Source: Gloeothece verrucosa PCC 7822 (lineage in GTDB: Bacteria > Cyanobacteriota > Cyanobacteriia > Cyanobacteriales > Microcystaceae). Taken from it: a stretch of DNA of 64,000 bases. The position numbers and the translations under genes are program-made. The DNA lies in NCBI RefSeq assembly GCF_000147335.1, contig NC_014502.1:124001-188000 (forward strand). Reading direction: 5' to 3'. How positions within the stretch are numbered: the first letter of the stretch is position 1; each line of letters starts with the position of its first letter. Positions 18,443 through 27,088 of this stretch are shown piece by piece. The notes under the pieces are model-generated. The model worked only from the letters and a program-made list of their open reading frames with translations. It made no database searches and was not told the origin of the DNA.

Positions 18443-21400
18443 AGGTTATTCCCCCTTCCGTCTCCAAAAATTGCTGTGTCATTTCCCATCCCCCCTCAAC
18501 CAAGGGAGTAATTAGACTTAATATGCCCGCCTGTGTTGAGGCATCTTCCTGCTTTAGTTCTCTCAAAAACTCATTAATCCCCAAAACTTTTATGGCAGCA
18601 ACAAACTCCCGCCCCATTTCTATGGGGTAGGTCTCGGCTAACCCAAGCCAGGTACGCCAAAAAGAATCGGTAATTTGGTTGACAGAAATTATTCCAGTAC
18701 CTACTGGATCATTGAATACGTCTTGGAATAATTTTTGAAAGTCTTTCCAAGATAGTGTTTCACCTTTAAAAAGCTTGCTGACACAACTTTGAGTAACCCC
18801 CAAACCAGCCGCTAAAAGCTCTTGGGTAATTTTCTGTCCAGTGATCATTAATTGTTTCGCAAATGTCAGCAACTTAAATTTCTGTTGTTGGCGTAGTGGT
18901 GCGGCAGTCGGGCAAAATTCCAGCATATCTTGATTGATAACAAGAGCGCCCGTATCTCCTAAATAACTTAAGTCTTGTTCTGTACCGACAAAGATGATGA
19001 TGAATTCTCTATCCGGTTGCAGGTGAACCCGTTGCCGCCCGGCAGTCTGCAAGAACTTCTCTCGAACTTGGGCTTGATAATATTCTTGCAGTCCATCCAA
19101 ATGTCCATTAAGTAACCAATATCGATCTCGTACTGATCCCCAGTTGTCCCAAGGAGTTCCCAAGCAGATTAAAACTTTCAAGCCTTTAAAATGGTTAGTG
19201 CCGCGTTCATCCTTTCCGAACCAATGCTTATACCCTAAAGAGTCAGCATGACATTTTTGCCCAATAATGCCTACATTATCTTCGCCGTATTGATTAATTG
19301 TCTGCTTTAGGAATTCCTGTAATTCTTCAGTGCAAGTATTAGACCAGTTGTTAGATTTCATGCCGGGCAGGTTAATATTGTAAACGGTCAAATTATCGAA
19401 CATTGGGGCAATTTCTTCGACCTCTATAATTGTATTGGGATCTAGCCCCAAAGTCAGGCAAGTTTGTTTTTTGTCACCGGTGGCATCAAGAAACAGGTTA
19501 AATCCTGCGGCATTCGCTAACTTTTGGTGACGAGCGTCGGGGATAGAAATCGTTAAATGACCGTTCTTTTCTAACTTAAAAATGCCCGGCTCAAGTTTTG
19601 CCCAAATCAAAAGAAAATGTAACAACCAGTTAGAAGGTAAATTTTTGACATTCTGATAGGAAAGTGCGTTAGCTTCTCTTTGCATCGCGGTTCGGGCCGC
19701 CGCCGCCCATAACTTTTCTGCATGAGATGACCATTTACCGCCGTTCTCAAGCGCTCTAACGGAATCCGGCTTAACAAGAATATTATGAAATGAGAGGGCA
19801 GATTCTATTTTTTCTATGAAGTCGGTACCCAAAATTTCTTGGGGACATTGGCCAATCAATTCTAAAAGATCCCCTTGACTCAAGCCGTAATATTTATTAG
19901 ATTTTTTTTGCCCAGGAACATAGTTTTTTTCGTCCAATTTTTGCGCCATCTCAACACCTAATTTGTATCCCCCTTCGATCAATTCTCGAATAGGATTTAA
20001 TTGATGAGCCAGGTGTGAGAGTTCAGGAATTAGGGAGACGATTGTAGCAATAGCTCGGTCATAATCAGTAAGCTTGGCACTAATTTCTCTGACTCCGGTA
20101 ACCAGTAAGGAAGCTTCCTCCCAAGCTAAGATTTTCTTTCTCAAATCAAGACCATCAAGTGGGATTTCATTGCCCTCCTCATCAAAGGATGGCTCCTGGG
20201 GAACGGGCAACTGATCGGGATAAGCCGCAGCATTAGTTCCTGCGGCACTTGATGCCATAGCTTCCATGCGTTCATACAAGAAACCGTAACCGTCTCCCCT
20301 CTCGGTACGACACAGGGGAATATATTTGTCACCTACTTTAACTCGCTGATTCCAAAAAGGACACATAGCACAGATCGGATTGGGGGGATGTCCTTCCCCA
20401 CCACTTCCCTCGATATCGTAACCGAGTTGATGAATGGTATTGAGCAAATCGGCATTGATACAGTTACTCTTGAGTGCAGCGCTTGTTTTTTCCTCTTCAG
20501 TTTTTGCTCTCACTAACCGTCCCTCAAGAGTTAATAACATACCATCGTGACGGGTGGGCATGATGACAAACTGGTCCTTAATTTTATCGATCGATGGATT
20601 CTTATAATTCACATCGAGGTAAATCACATCTTGGGCAATTTCAGTAATGCGATAGGATTTGCCACTGCCAGTATAACTTCTATCCCAAGCACCTCTCCAA
20701 CCCAATCTTTTTAGTTCTAGATAAACTGGGGTAATTTTATTCTTGTAACAAGTTTCAAACAGGATACGCGGGGCGGCTTTCCCTTGGTAGTCGTTGGGGG
20801 TAGGCAGAGGCATATTGTCCGTGTACTTGATAATTGAGGGCGGTTGATCTTTAATGGCGGCAGCTTTTTGCTCGACAACTGATGCGCCGAATCCTTTGCG
20901 CCAGTGTCGGGAAACTTTTAGGACTTTTTGGGCTATATGCTCAAAGAATGACTGTTTCTGCCTTTGAGCAACATTCTTTTGGGCACGAAACAGTGCCGCC
21001 GCTCCACTGTCTGTGACCGGTTCCGGCAATCCCTGCTCATTAATCCCCCATTGGGTTTCTGGGACAGTAATACCAGCATAACTACAAAATTCAGTAGCCG
21101 CTTCTACCCATTTCCTCCCTGAAGGATAAGCGGCATTAAGACCATGTTGAAGATACCACCAATAAGCGAATGCTCCTATTTGACGGTTATCGGTGCAAGA
21201 GGGACAAGCGTAACCCCAACCCCCCTCACCGCGACGGGGCGCTATCCAGCCGGCCGTCCCCGACTTCGATTCATGCCAGGGACAGCAACCCCTAGCGCGA
21301 GTTATCCCAGACCATTTCCAGCGATGACCACTCCAGTTGAACCCATCGCTTCCTAACCTGGCTTCAGCTTCCTTTACCAGTTCGATTAGATTATTAGTCG

Positions 21401-22307
21401 TGTCGTAATGTTTTTTGGATAATTGTTTAAGTTGCAGTCTTTGTTGTTGTTGCCGGTGTTCCTCAAGAAGTTGTTTTTCATAACCGTCCAATCCATCTAC
21501 AAGTACATGACGCAGCCGGGAGTATTTTTCAGGTGCATTTAAAGTGCTAGTTAAGATAGGTCTTAGGGTTGTTCTCCACCAGTCATCGGTTATCGTCACA
21601 GGGAAGGTTAAATCGAGCTTATTATAGGCTCGTTTGAACCCATCGATAAATTCATCGTAACTGTATTGATGGTCGCCCCAATACTCTAGAACCTGTTCCT
21701 TATTCTTTTCCTTCCGCAGGAATCCGGCCAACCGCATGGGTTGATGTGGGTTACAAACGGCAGGATCTCCTAGCACGATGATCGCTAATAGTCGCCGCAG
21801 ATAGATCCACTGGTTCATGGGAAAGTCAGAGTTGCCGCGCCAATGGGGATGGACTGATTTGCCGCCTGAGTTGATGGCACTGTCAGGATATAAGCCGCTC
21901 AAACTCACAAAGCGATTGATCTGTTCCCATTGCTCATCATGAGTTCCCCAGTCTAATTCTGCACCAATGTCGGAAGAAGCCTGGCAAAACTCTTTAAGGG
22001 GGTAATCGCCCGGTTTTCCGGGTAAGTAAAATACTCCGCCCTCGAGTGTTTGGGATCGCTCTCTTAAATACTCGTAGATGTTGGCTATTTTCCCGGTTCG
22101 CTTGCGGTTAGTTCCACTGCCTGACGTTAACCAAAAATCCGGACATAAATTTACATCATCTTTTTTACCGACTAAAAATTGATTGTGGCTGAACTTAAGC
22201 CAGATGGTTTGATTGTGTGAATAGACGCGGCTTATACACCAGTCGAAGGCTTCGCGCCCGTTGAGTGTTTTGTTTAAAGCGTTGAGTTTGATTGTTTGAT
22301 GCGACAT
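18441..22307 (-). CDS. Plasmid replication protein: primase-like plus helicase domains and a C-terminal HTH
   Basis: About 1288 aa from the ATG at 22307, chosen because GGAG lies ten bases before it (the frame opens 30 bases earlier). Residues 100-260 resemble archaeo-eukaryotic primase-type domains of plasmid Rep proteins (AELDWG, then INSGGKSVHPHWRG, then RLAGFLRKE). Near 350 a Cys/His set (CCPWHES...YACPSC) suggests a zinc ribbon as in primases. GSGKS near 550 is a P-loop, and a second Cys cluster (CAMCPFW...PLCRTERGDG) follows near 650. Near 1090 QTAGRQRVH looks like helicase motif VI. Near 1160-1185 ITQELLAAGLGVTQSCVSKL is a helix-turn-helix. This combines priming, unwinding and DNA recognition, the expected outfit of a replication initiator. 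Exact family assignment is inference. Confidence 0.75.
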   Translation of the reverse strand: MSHQTIKLNALNKTLNGREAFDWCISRVYSHNQTIWLKFSHNQFLVGKKDDVNLCPDFWLTSGSGTNRKRTGKIANIYEYLRERSQTLEGGVFYLPGKPGDYPLKEFCQASSDIGAELDWGTHDEQWEQINRFVSLSGLYPDSAINSGGKSVHPHWRGNSDFPMNQWIYLRRLLAIIVLGDPAVCNPHQPMRLAGFLRKEKNKEQVLEYWGDHQYSYDEFIDGFKRAYNKLDLTFPVTITDDWWRTTLRPILTSTLNAPEKYSRLRHVLVDGLDGYEKQLLEEHRQQQQRLQLKQLSKKHYDTTNNLIELVKEAEARLGSDGFNWSGHRWKWSGITRARGCCPWHESKSGTAGWIAPRRGEGGWGYACPSCTDNRQIGAFAYWWYLQHGLNAAYPSGRKWVEAATEFCSYAGITVPETQWGINEQGLPEPVTDSGAAALFRAQKNVAQRQKQSFFEHIAQKVLKVSRHWRKGFGASVVEQKAAAIKDQPPSIIKYTDNMPLPTPNDYQGKAAPRILFETCYKNKITPVYLELKRLGWRGAWDRSYTGSGKSYRITEIAQDVIYLDVNYKNPSIDKIKDQFVIMPTRHDGMLLTLEGRLVRAKTEEEKTSAALKSNCINADLLNTIHQLGYDIEGSGGEGHPPNPICAMCPFWNQRVKVGDKYIPLCRTERGDGYGFLYERMEAMASSAAGTNAAAYPDQLPVPQEPSFDEEGNEIPLDGLDLRKKILAWEEASLLVTGVREISAKLTDYDRAIATIVSLIPELSHLAHQLNPIRELIEGGYKLGVEMAQKLDEKNYVPGQKKSNKYYGLSQGDLLELIGQCPQEILGTDFIEKIESALSFHNILVKPDSVRALENGGKWSSHAEKLWAAAARTAMQREANALSYQNVKNLPSNWLLHFLLIWAKLEPGIFKLEKNGHLTISIPDARHQKLANAAGFNLFLDATGDKKQTCLTLGLDPNTIIEVEEIAPMFDNLTVYNINLPGMKSNNWSNTCTEELQEFLKQTINQYGEDNVGIIGQKCHADSLGYKHWFGKDERGTNHFKGLKVLICLGTPWDNWGSVRDRYWLLNGHLDGLQEYYQAQVREKFLQTAGRQRVHLQPDREFIIIFVGTEQDLSYLGDTGALVINQDMLEFCPTAAPLRQQQKFKLLTFAKQLMITGQKITQELLAAGLGVTQSCVSKLFKGETLSWKDFQKLFQDVFNDPVGTGIISVNQITDSFWRTWLGLAETYPIEMGREFVAAIKVLGINEFLRELKQEDASTQAGILSLITPLVEGGWEMTQQFLETEGGIT

Positions 22308-22931
22308 TATATTTACTCCAACAACATTTAGTGACAAGTTGGTGGAGATTCTCCGGTGAAGTTAATGCAAACGTGATTATGATCGAATTGTTAAGTCTTT
22401 AGAGGCTGGTGATGCCTCTTTAAAGATAGAGGAGGGGAGGCGATCACTATACATATACCGAAGACGGCACTATTTATAGCGATCGCTTATTTGGACTAAC
22501 TTCACTGTCTTTTTTGGGGAATCTCCAGCATTTTTTCGGTTTCCAATTGGATCTATCCGAGATTTGACCAGTGTTACTCTGTCGGTTAACAATGCTTTGA
22601 TTGATAACCGTAAATTGACTGCTCGTCAACTGCACTCATCAATGAGTAACCGTTGACCTCACATCAGTTTTTTGATGAGTCTTGTATTTCCCCCCCCTGA
22701 GATCGCTCTTTATTAAAAAGAACAACCATTAAGGGAGATAAATGGAGCTATAAGTGGTAAACGTTAGAGTTTGCTTATTTCTCCTAGTTATTTGTTGGTT
22801 ATACCCCTGAAGGGAGATTTATAGGAGTTCAAAAAAGTATTTTCCAAAATTTTCAAAAAAGATTCCGTGCCAACTATCTGTACAAGTCACGGGATAGCTG
22901 TTAGAATATCGTTATATGAAAATTTTAAAAA
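22308..22931. other. Intergenic region upstream of the replication gene
   Basis: About 620 bases without a convincing gene. It carries one GCGATCGC (22480), several short inverted segments around 22600-22690 (CTCATCA/TGATGAG) and a run of eight C near 22690. It must contain the promoter of the replication gene. I see no clear iterons here. Confidence 0.45.
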
Positions 22932-23123
22932 TTACTCTTTCAGTGTCCTGCCTCCATTGATAAGGGTTTTGAGGAAAAGAACTTGAGGTAGAAGCCCCAG
23001 GAAAAATAAAGCTAGAACTCCGTCCAAGTCCGGCAGCCAACCAGAGGGACGGTTTTTTAGCGTTTGGGGGTTCAGTTCAGAGATTCTCAGTATTGGCATA
23101 AAGTACGACCTTGAATTATGCAC
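22932..23123 (-). CDS. Possible small membrane protein, 63 aa
   Basis: The frame carries one hydrophobic segment (about residues 33-52, VLALFFLGLLPQVLFLKTLI) preceded by a soluble head. An internal ATG at residue 9 gives an alternative start. Not recognised. No other gene lies within 800 bases on its upstream side. Confidence 0.35.
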   Translation of the reverse strand: MHNSRSYFMPILRISELNPQTLKNRPSGWLPDLDGVLALFFLGLLPQVLFLKTLINGGRTLKE

Positions 23124-23980
23124 GTTTTGTATCTATCTTACTCCTTATTTCCGCAGAGGGGAATAGGGATTAAGAATTGTTGCATACAGTCATGTCAAAT
23201 CGTTATTCTTTCGGGTTGGCTGGCAAGGAATAAGTTGACTCTGTTAATTTGAAAAGTTTTAAAATCTTGCCTAAAATGTTTCGACGAATCCGGCGACCGC
23301 TTCGCGGTGCTGCGCGATCACCCATCGGGCGGGGGTTTCTCTATTTTATATGTAATTAATAGAAAGAACACTGTCATAATGAATGATTGCCTCCTTGCTG
23401 CTAGTTACAGTAAGTGGTAGTCGTCCTGCCACCGGTGTGCGAACCAGTGGTGGGGCGCGTTGAGATTTTTAGAACTATCGTACCACAGAGAAAGTAAAAA
23501 AAGCCACTGTCCAATGTCGTTAATTTGTCGAACAAAAATTTTTAAAATCATAAAACCAGCAATCCTTATTAGTAAAAGATGAGTACGGTAAAGTAAACCG
23601 CATAGTTATTTATGGGTAATAAAAGCGGCACATAGTCCGGCTTTTGTTGTTTAAGAATCGCTCCAGAAAGCTGCCTGTCCCATAAATAATTTCAAAATTC
23701 GTCTTCTCCTATTCTCAAGATTTTTTTTAAATGCCCATTTAACTTTTAAGTCCCAATTATTTGTCGAGTTTGTCGAGGCTTCTGATTTTTTGCGTCGATT
23801 TAAGTCTGGGGGAAGCGACTATTATTAATATTAGATTAACGCTATATAAAGAAAATAAATTAACCCTTTGGTAGATATTTTTTAAGAGCGACAAAATCTC
23901 ACTGTACGGAATTATTAAGTTTTATTACAAACCCATACATATAGCTAAAAAGCTATTAGCTTTTTTTCCCGTATTAGAGA
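23124..23980. other. Long non-coding stretch with GC-rich palindromic block
   Basis: No open frame of note on either strand. A GC-rich patch at about 23284-23335 is made of nested short palindromes (GACCGCTTCGCGGT, then GCTGCGCG, then CCCATCGGGCGGG). A second patch at 23400-23460 is rich in GTGG/CCAC (CCTGCCACCGGTG, CCAGTGGTGG). These could fold as RNA, but no known ncRNA is recognised and tRNA features are lacking. Confidence 0.4.
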
Positions 23981-24307
23981 TTAAGTTTTTTTTGTAGGAG
24001 GACATTCTTCATTCCAGATAATGTCGTCTTCTGACGAAACCCAACAACTTCTAATCAACAAGGGAAAATAAGAATTTCCTTTGTCTCGACGGGGCTGCCG
24101 AATTTCTAATCGGGATAGCAAAGCTCGAATAGGTTCACGAAATTCCTTTTTCCAGATTCCGTCATTAATATTTTTGGTAATTAAGTCTTCTAATTCCTGT
24201 TCATTCTTAAAAACCGAGGAAGTGATGATGTAATTTACATCTTCTTCTAAAACTTCTCCAAAAACAATGTCGTTGATGCAAGAAGACAATGATATTCCAA
24301 TCAGCAT
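23981..24307 (-). CDS. Hypothetical protein, 108 aa
   Basis: A soluble, acidic-then-basic protein with a likely helical middle (EQELEDLITKNINDGIWKKE). The last 25 residues contain CWVSSEDDIIWNEECPP. No family recognised. It lies beside the iteron-like cluster. Confidence 0.45.
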   Translation of the reverse strand: MLIGISLSSCINDIVFGEVLEEDVNYIITSSVFKNEQELEDLITKNINDGIWKKEFREPIRALLSRLEIRQPRRDKGNSYFPLLIRSCWVSSEDDIIWNEECPPTKKT

Positions 24308-24517
24308 TCTTGATTATTCTCCCATGTAATGCCATCAGGGTTACTCAATCGAAAAACTTTTTAGCCAAATTTACAAAAATATTTATCACTCTTATTTTTA
24401 GTTTTCCCCGGAAAAACCCCGGGGATTAAATTTATATTATACTTATTTTCCAAGGCGAAGTTTTCAGGTTTATCAAAAAAACGAGAATATAAATAAAAAT
24501 ATTTTTCTTGTAGACTC

Positions 24518-24834
24518 ATAATAAAGTCGTATAATTTTGTCTTAAAAATATCCTAATTTCTCGTTGTGTCAAGTAGACTCTCAAAAAAATAAAGTTGTAT
24601 AATTTCGGAGGTTGGACAAACAGGCTAATTCAGATTCCTACTTTTTTCAAATAATAAAGTTGTATAATTTAGCTGAGGGATTATATCATCGTCTTCAAAG
24701 CTTGATTGCTGGTGTCCACTCTCGCTTACTTCTAGCCATGAGTCCCTATTATGGTTAAACTTCTAGACCAACCATAATTATACAACTTTATTATAAATTG
24801 TATGATTTTATTATGTATTATACAACTTTATTAT
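24518..24834. repeat. Iteron-like cluster: six 19-bp repeats, three in each orientation
   Basis: Consensus ATAATAAAGTTGTATAATT. Copies on the plus strand are at 24518-24536 (one mismatch), 24586-24604 (one mismatch) and 24651-24669 (perfect). Copies on the minus strand are at 24776-24794 (perfect), 24796-24814 (four mismatches) and 24816-24834 (one mismatch). The last three are spaced exactly 20 bp apart, about two helical turns. Each copy contains TATAAT. The region is strongly AT-rich and lies just past the 3' end of the ParB-RuvC gene. This is typical of a replication origin or a partition/centromere site. Which one is not decidable by eye. Confidence 0.8.
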
Positions 24835-24882
24835 CTTCCTACATTTCTTGTCGTCAACAGCAGCAAAATTAATAAATATTTT

Positions 24883-26061
24883 TTACTCTTTTCCCACACC
24901 ACAAATAGCCGCATAAGCAATAGCGATAGCATCTAGCCGCTCAGTTGGTCTAACTTGCAGATTGAAAAGTCCTGCAATGGTATCGGTAATTTCTTCTGTA
25001 TCAGCCCGGTAATCACAGATATGGGATTTCCATTGTCCGGCATAGAGACGCACCGGTGAGATCTGTCTTTCTCGGAAACAAACTAAATCTACTACCCCGA
25101 TCGCTTCTAAAGCATTTTGAATATTTTTAGGGTTCTGTTCGGACTCAGTATTAAGGTAAGGAATTTCTATGGCTACATCGCTTGGTGCGAACTCCTTTAA
25201 AATTTCCACCAAGTCTTGTTCCAATTCTGACAATCGTTGAGATGTGGGACGTTTTGGGGTTGTTGTGATTGTACCGTAATCAAGGAGGCGGGGTAGGTCA
25301 TAATCATCGTCGGGTTCTAATACTGCCCATCTTAATGTCCCCAGGGCCGGGTCTATTCCCAATGTGCGTTTATTAGTTGTAGGAACAATGGGACTCTTAT
25401 TGACACTAGGGGATGAAGGGATATTTAATACTTTAATTAAAACATCTTCCAAAGAAGTCTCACCCCATTGTTGTTGAAGTTGCTCTAAATATTGAAAAAT
25501 GGCCGGTTGAATTTTTAAGGTTTTGGGTTTGTCCGAAAAGTTGTGAGATTTGCCTATCTTCTCCGTTTCCATGTAGCCCAAATCCCCGTATCTATTATGA
25601 TACAGACGCTTACTTGAAACGTTACCAGTCAAATTGTTACGAATTTTGGCGACGAAAGGATGACTCGTTCTCGTTAAAATTGCTATCGAGCGATCGCTGT
25701 ATTTATTCCACTCTGCATCTTGTAATAACATCATTACAGCGTGACGTTTATCCGCCGGAGATCTCCTCAATCCATGAGAGGCGTTTGCACCAACGGCGTA
25801 CAAAATAGCTTCTCTGAGTGTTCCTACTTTAAGGTCAACTTCTATTTCTTTAAATCCAATACGGGAGAAAGCATGATAGCGGTGATGACCATCGGCTAAC
25901 CAATAGTTTCCTGTTGCAGGTTCTAGAAAGACGGTAAGGGGTGGGAAGATGCAACCATTCTGTAAGGCTTCTGCATACTCTATAATTGTCGCCTCAGATA
26001 GAGAAGCCCTGGCGAAAGTGCCGCCATCAGTACGGATTTGAGTTAAAGCCAGCCGCATCAA
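24883..26061 (-). CDS. ParB-like domain fused to a RuvC-like nuclease
   Basis: 392 aa in two parts. Residues 1-130 have the ParB/Srx fold signature: PPLTVFLEPATGNYWLADGH (cut at 20), then HRYHAF, then a helical segment with RRSPADKRHAVMML. Residues 232-392 match the RuvC resolvase fold: GIDPALG (D237), VAIEIPY (E299), and TERLDAIAIAYAA with E374 and D377 at the places of the final acidic pair. The spacing 62 and 78 is close to RuvC. A linker with a predicted helix (QYLEQLQQQWGETSLEDVL) joins them. It starts within the last codons of the recombinase gene, a four-base overlap. A DNA-bound nuclease, perhaps for resolving plasmid recombination or replication intermediates, is inferred. Confidence 0.75.
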   Translation of the reverse strand: MMRLALTQIRTDGGTFARASLSEATIIEYAEALQNGCIFPPLTVFLEPATGNYWLADGHHRYHAFSRIGFKEIEVDLKVGTLREAILYAVGANASHGLRRSPADKRHAVMMLLQDAEWNKYSDRSIAILTRTSHPFVAKIRNNLTGNVSSKRLYHNRYGDLGYMETEKIGKSHNFSDKPKTLKIQPAIFQYLEQLQQQWGETSLEDVLIKVLNIPSSPSVNKSPIVPTTNKRTLGIDPALGTLRWAVLEPDDDYDLPRLLDYGTITTTPKRPTSQRLSELEQDLVEILKEFAPSDVAIEIPYLNTESEQNPKNIQNALEAIGVVDLVCFRERQISPVRLYAGQWKSHICDYRADTEEITDTIAGLFNLQVRPTERLDAIAIAYAAICGVGKE

Positions 26062-27023
26062 ACCAACCCAGATAATAAATCGGAAATCTCGCCCTGCACG
26101 TCTAGTCGATTATCGTCATAGATCATAAGAGTGTTAAGGTCGGCATGGCGGCTAAGTTTTTGCACTTTTCTCACATCTCCCCCAGTTGCATCGAGGGCTG
26201 CTGTAACACTACTGTGACGAATGCGATGGGGTGACAGCTTCTTGGTAATGCCGGCCCCTGTAGCAATTGATTCTACTATTTTATAGATGGCCGTCCCCGT
26301 CAACCGGTGCCCGTAACTTGACCTGTCCAGGGCAATGAATAGGGGTTGATTGATGTCGAGTTCCCTCCTGGCGTGTAACCACTGTGTTATTGCTTCAACC
26401 GTCGGGCGCGATAGGGTTATCGACTGCTTCTGCTGTCCCTTACCTTTTCCTAAAATTAGGAGAGAACGTCCATCTAAGTCTAAATCTTTAATATCAGCCT
26501 GCTCAATTTCCCCCCGTCTGAGGGCATTGTCCCACAACAGTCTGAGAATCGCATAGTCCCGTTTCCCTTTTAAGGTATCGAGAGCGGGAATGGCCAACAT
26601 TTTACGGTAAGCTTCCTTGCTGATACCGGTGGTGTCTCTATATCTTACAATTTTATCCCCTTTTACCTCGGCTAAAGTAAAACGACACTGCCCCAACTGA
26701 TTGCCCAATCTTACCAAAGATTTTATAGCCGCTAACCGGCGATTGACGGTTGCTTCCTTTAACTTCCTTTCATTGCTCAAGTGCGCTTTGTATTTCAACA
26801 CCAAGGACAGGGCAGCAAATTGATCTAACTCCAAAAACTCCTTAACTATCACCGGTGTCGGAGAGTCCACCCCGGCCACGTAATAGAAAAAATCCCGTAA
26901 ATCAAGAGCGTAAGCGTTTTGGGTATTACGTGATCGCTTGCCGGCCAGCAGTTGGGCCAGGACATCCGGCTCGGTGGGAATTAGGGCAAATTCATTTTGA
27001 TGGACGAGGACTGAGGGTTTCAC
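26058..27023 (-). CDS. XerC/D-type tyrosine recombinase
   Basis: 321 aa. An N-terminal SAM-like core-binding domain (residues 15-120) is followed by the catalytic domain with all motifs: Arg I in DNALRRGEI, Lys in GKGKGQQKQ, the His-x-x-Arg box HRIRHSS, the second His in LSRHADLNTLMIY and the Tyr in that last motif. It overlaps the ParB-RuvC gene by four bases, so the two are made together. It probably resolves plasmid multimers or drives site-specific integration. Confidence 0.9.
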   Translation of the reverse strand: MKPSVLVHQNEFALIPTEPDVLAQLLAGKRSRNTQNAYALDLRDFFYYVAGVDSPTPVIVKEFLELDQFAALSLVLKYKAHLSNERKLKEATVNRRLAAIKSLVRLGNQLGQCRFTLAEVKGDKIVRYRDTTGISKEAYRKMLAIPALDTLKGKRDYAILRLLWDNALRRGEIEQADIKDLDLDGRSLLILGKGKGQQKQSITLSRPTVEAITQWLHARRELDINQPLFIALDRSSYGHRLTGTAIYKIVESIATGAGITKKLSPHRIRHSSVTAALDATGGDVRKVQKLSRHADLNTLMIYDDNRLDVQGEISDLLSGLV

Positions 27024-27030
27024 TGGGTTA

Positions 27031-27058
27031 GGTTACGATAACGCGGGTTTCCGTAACC
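27031..27058. promoter_or_regulatory. Inverted repeat upstream of the recombinase gene
   Basis: Seven-base arms GGTTACG and CGTAACC with a 14-base spacer, 8 bases before the recombinase start. This could be an operator or a Xer-type core site. Evidence is limited to the symmetry and position. Confidence 0.35.
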
Positions 27059-27088
27059 ATTGTAGATTAACCATTACCCACAGGAAAA

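Noticed and set aside
23284-23460. GC-rich palindromes read as a possible tRNA or retron RNA
   Set aside because: No acceptor stem, anticodon loop or TPsiC arm could be drawn, and no reverse transcriptase gene is nearby.
24518-24834. Repeat cluster as a CRISPR array
   Set aside because: Repeats lie in both orientations with no regular unique spacers, and no cas genes are present.
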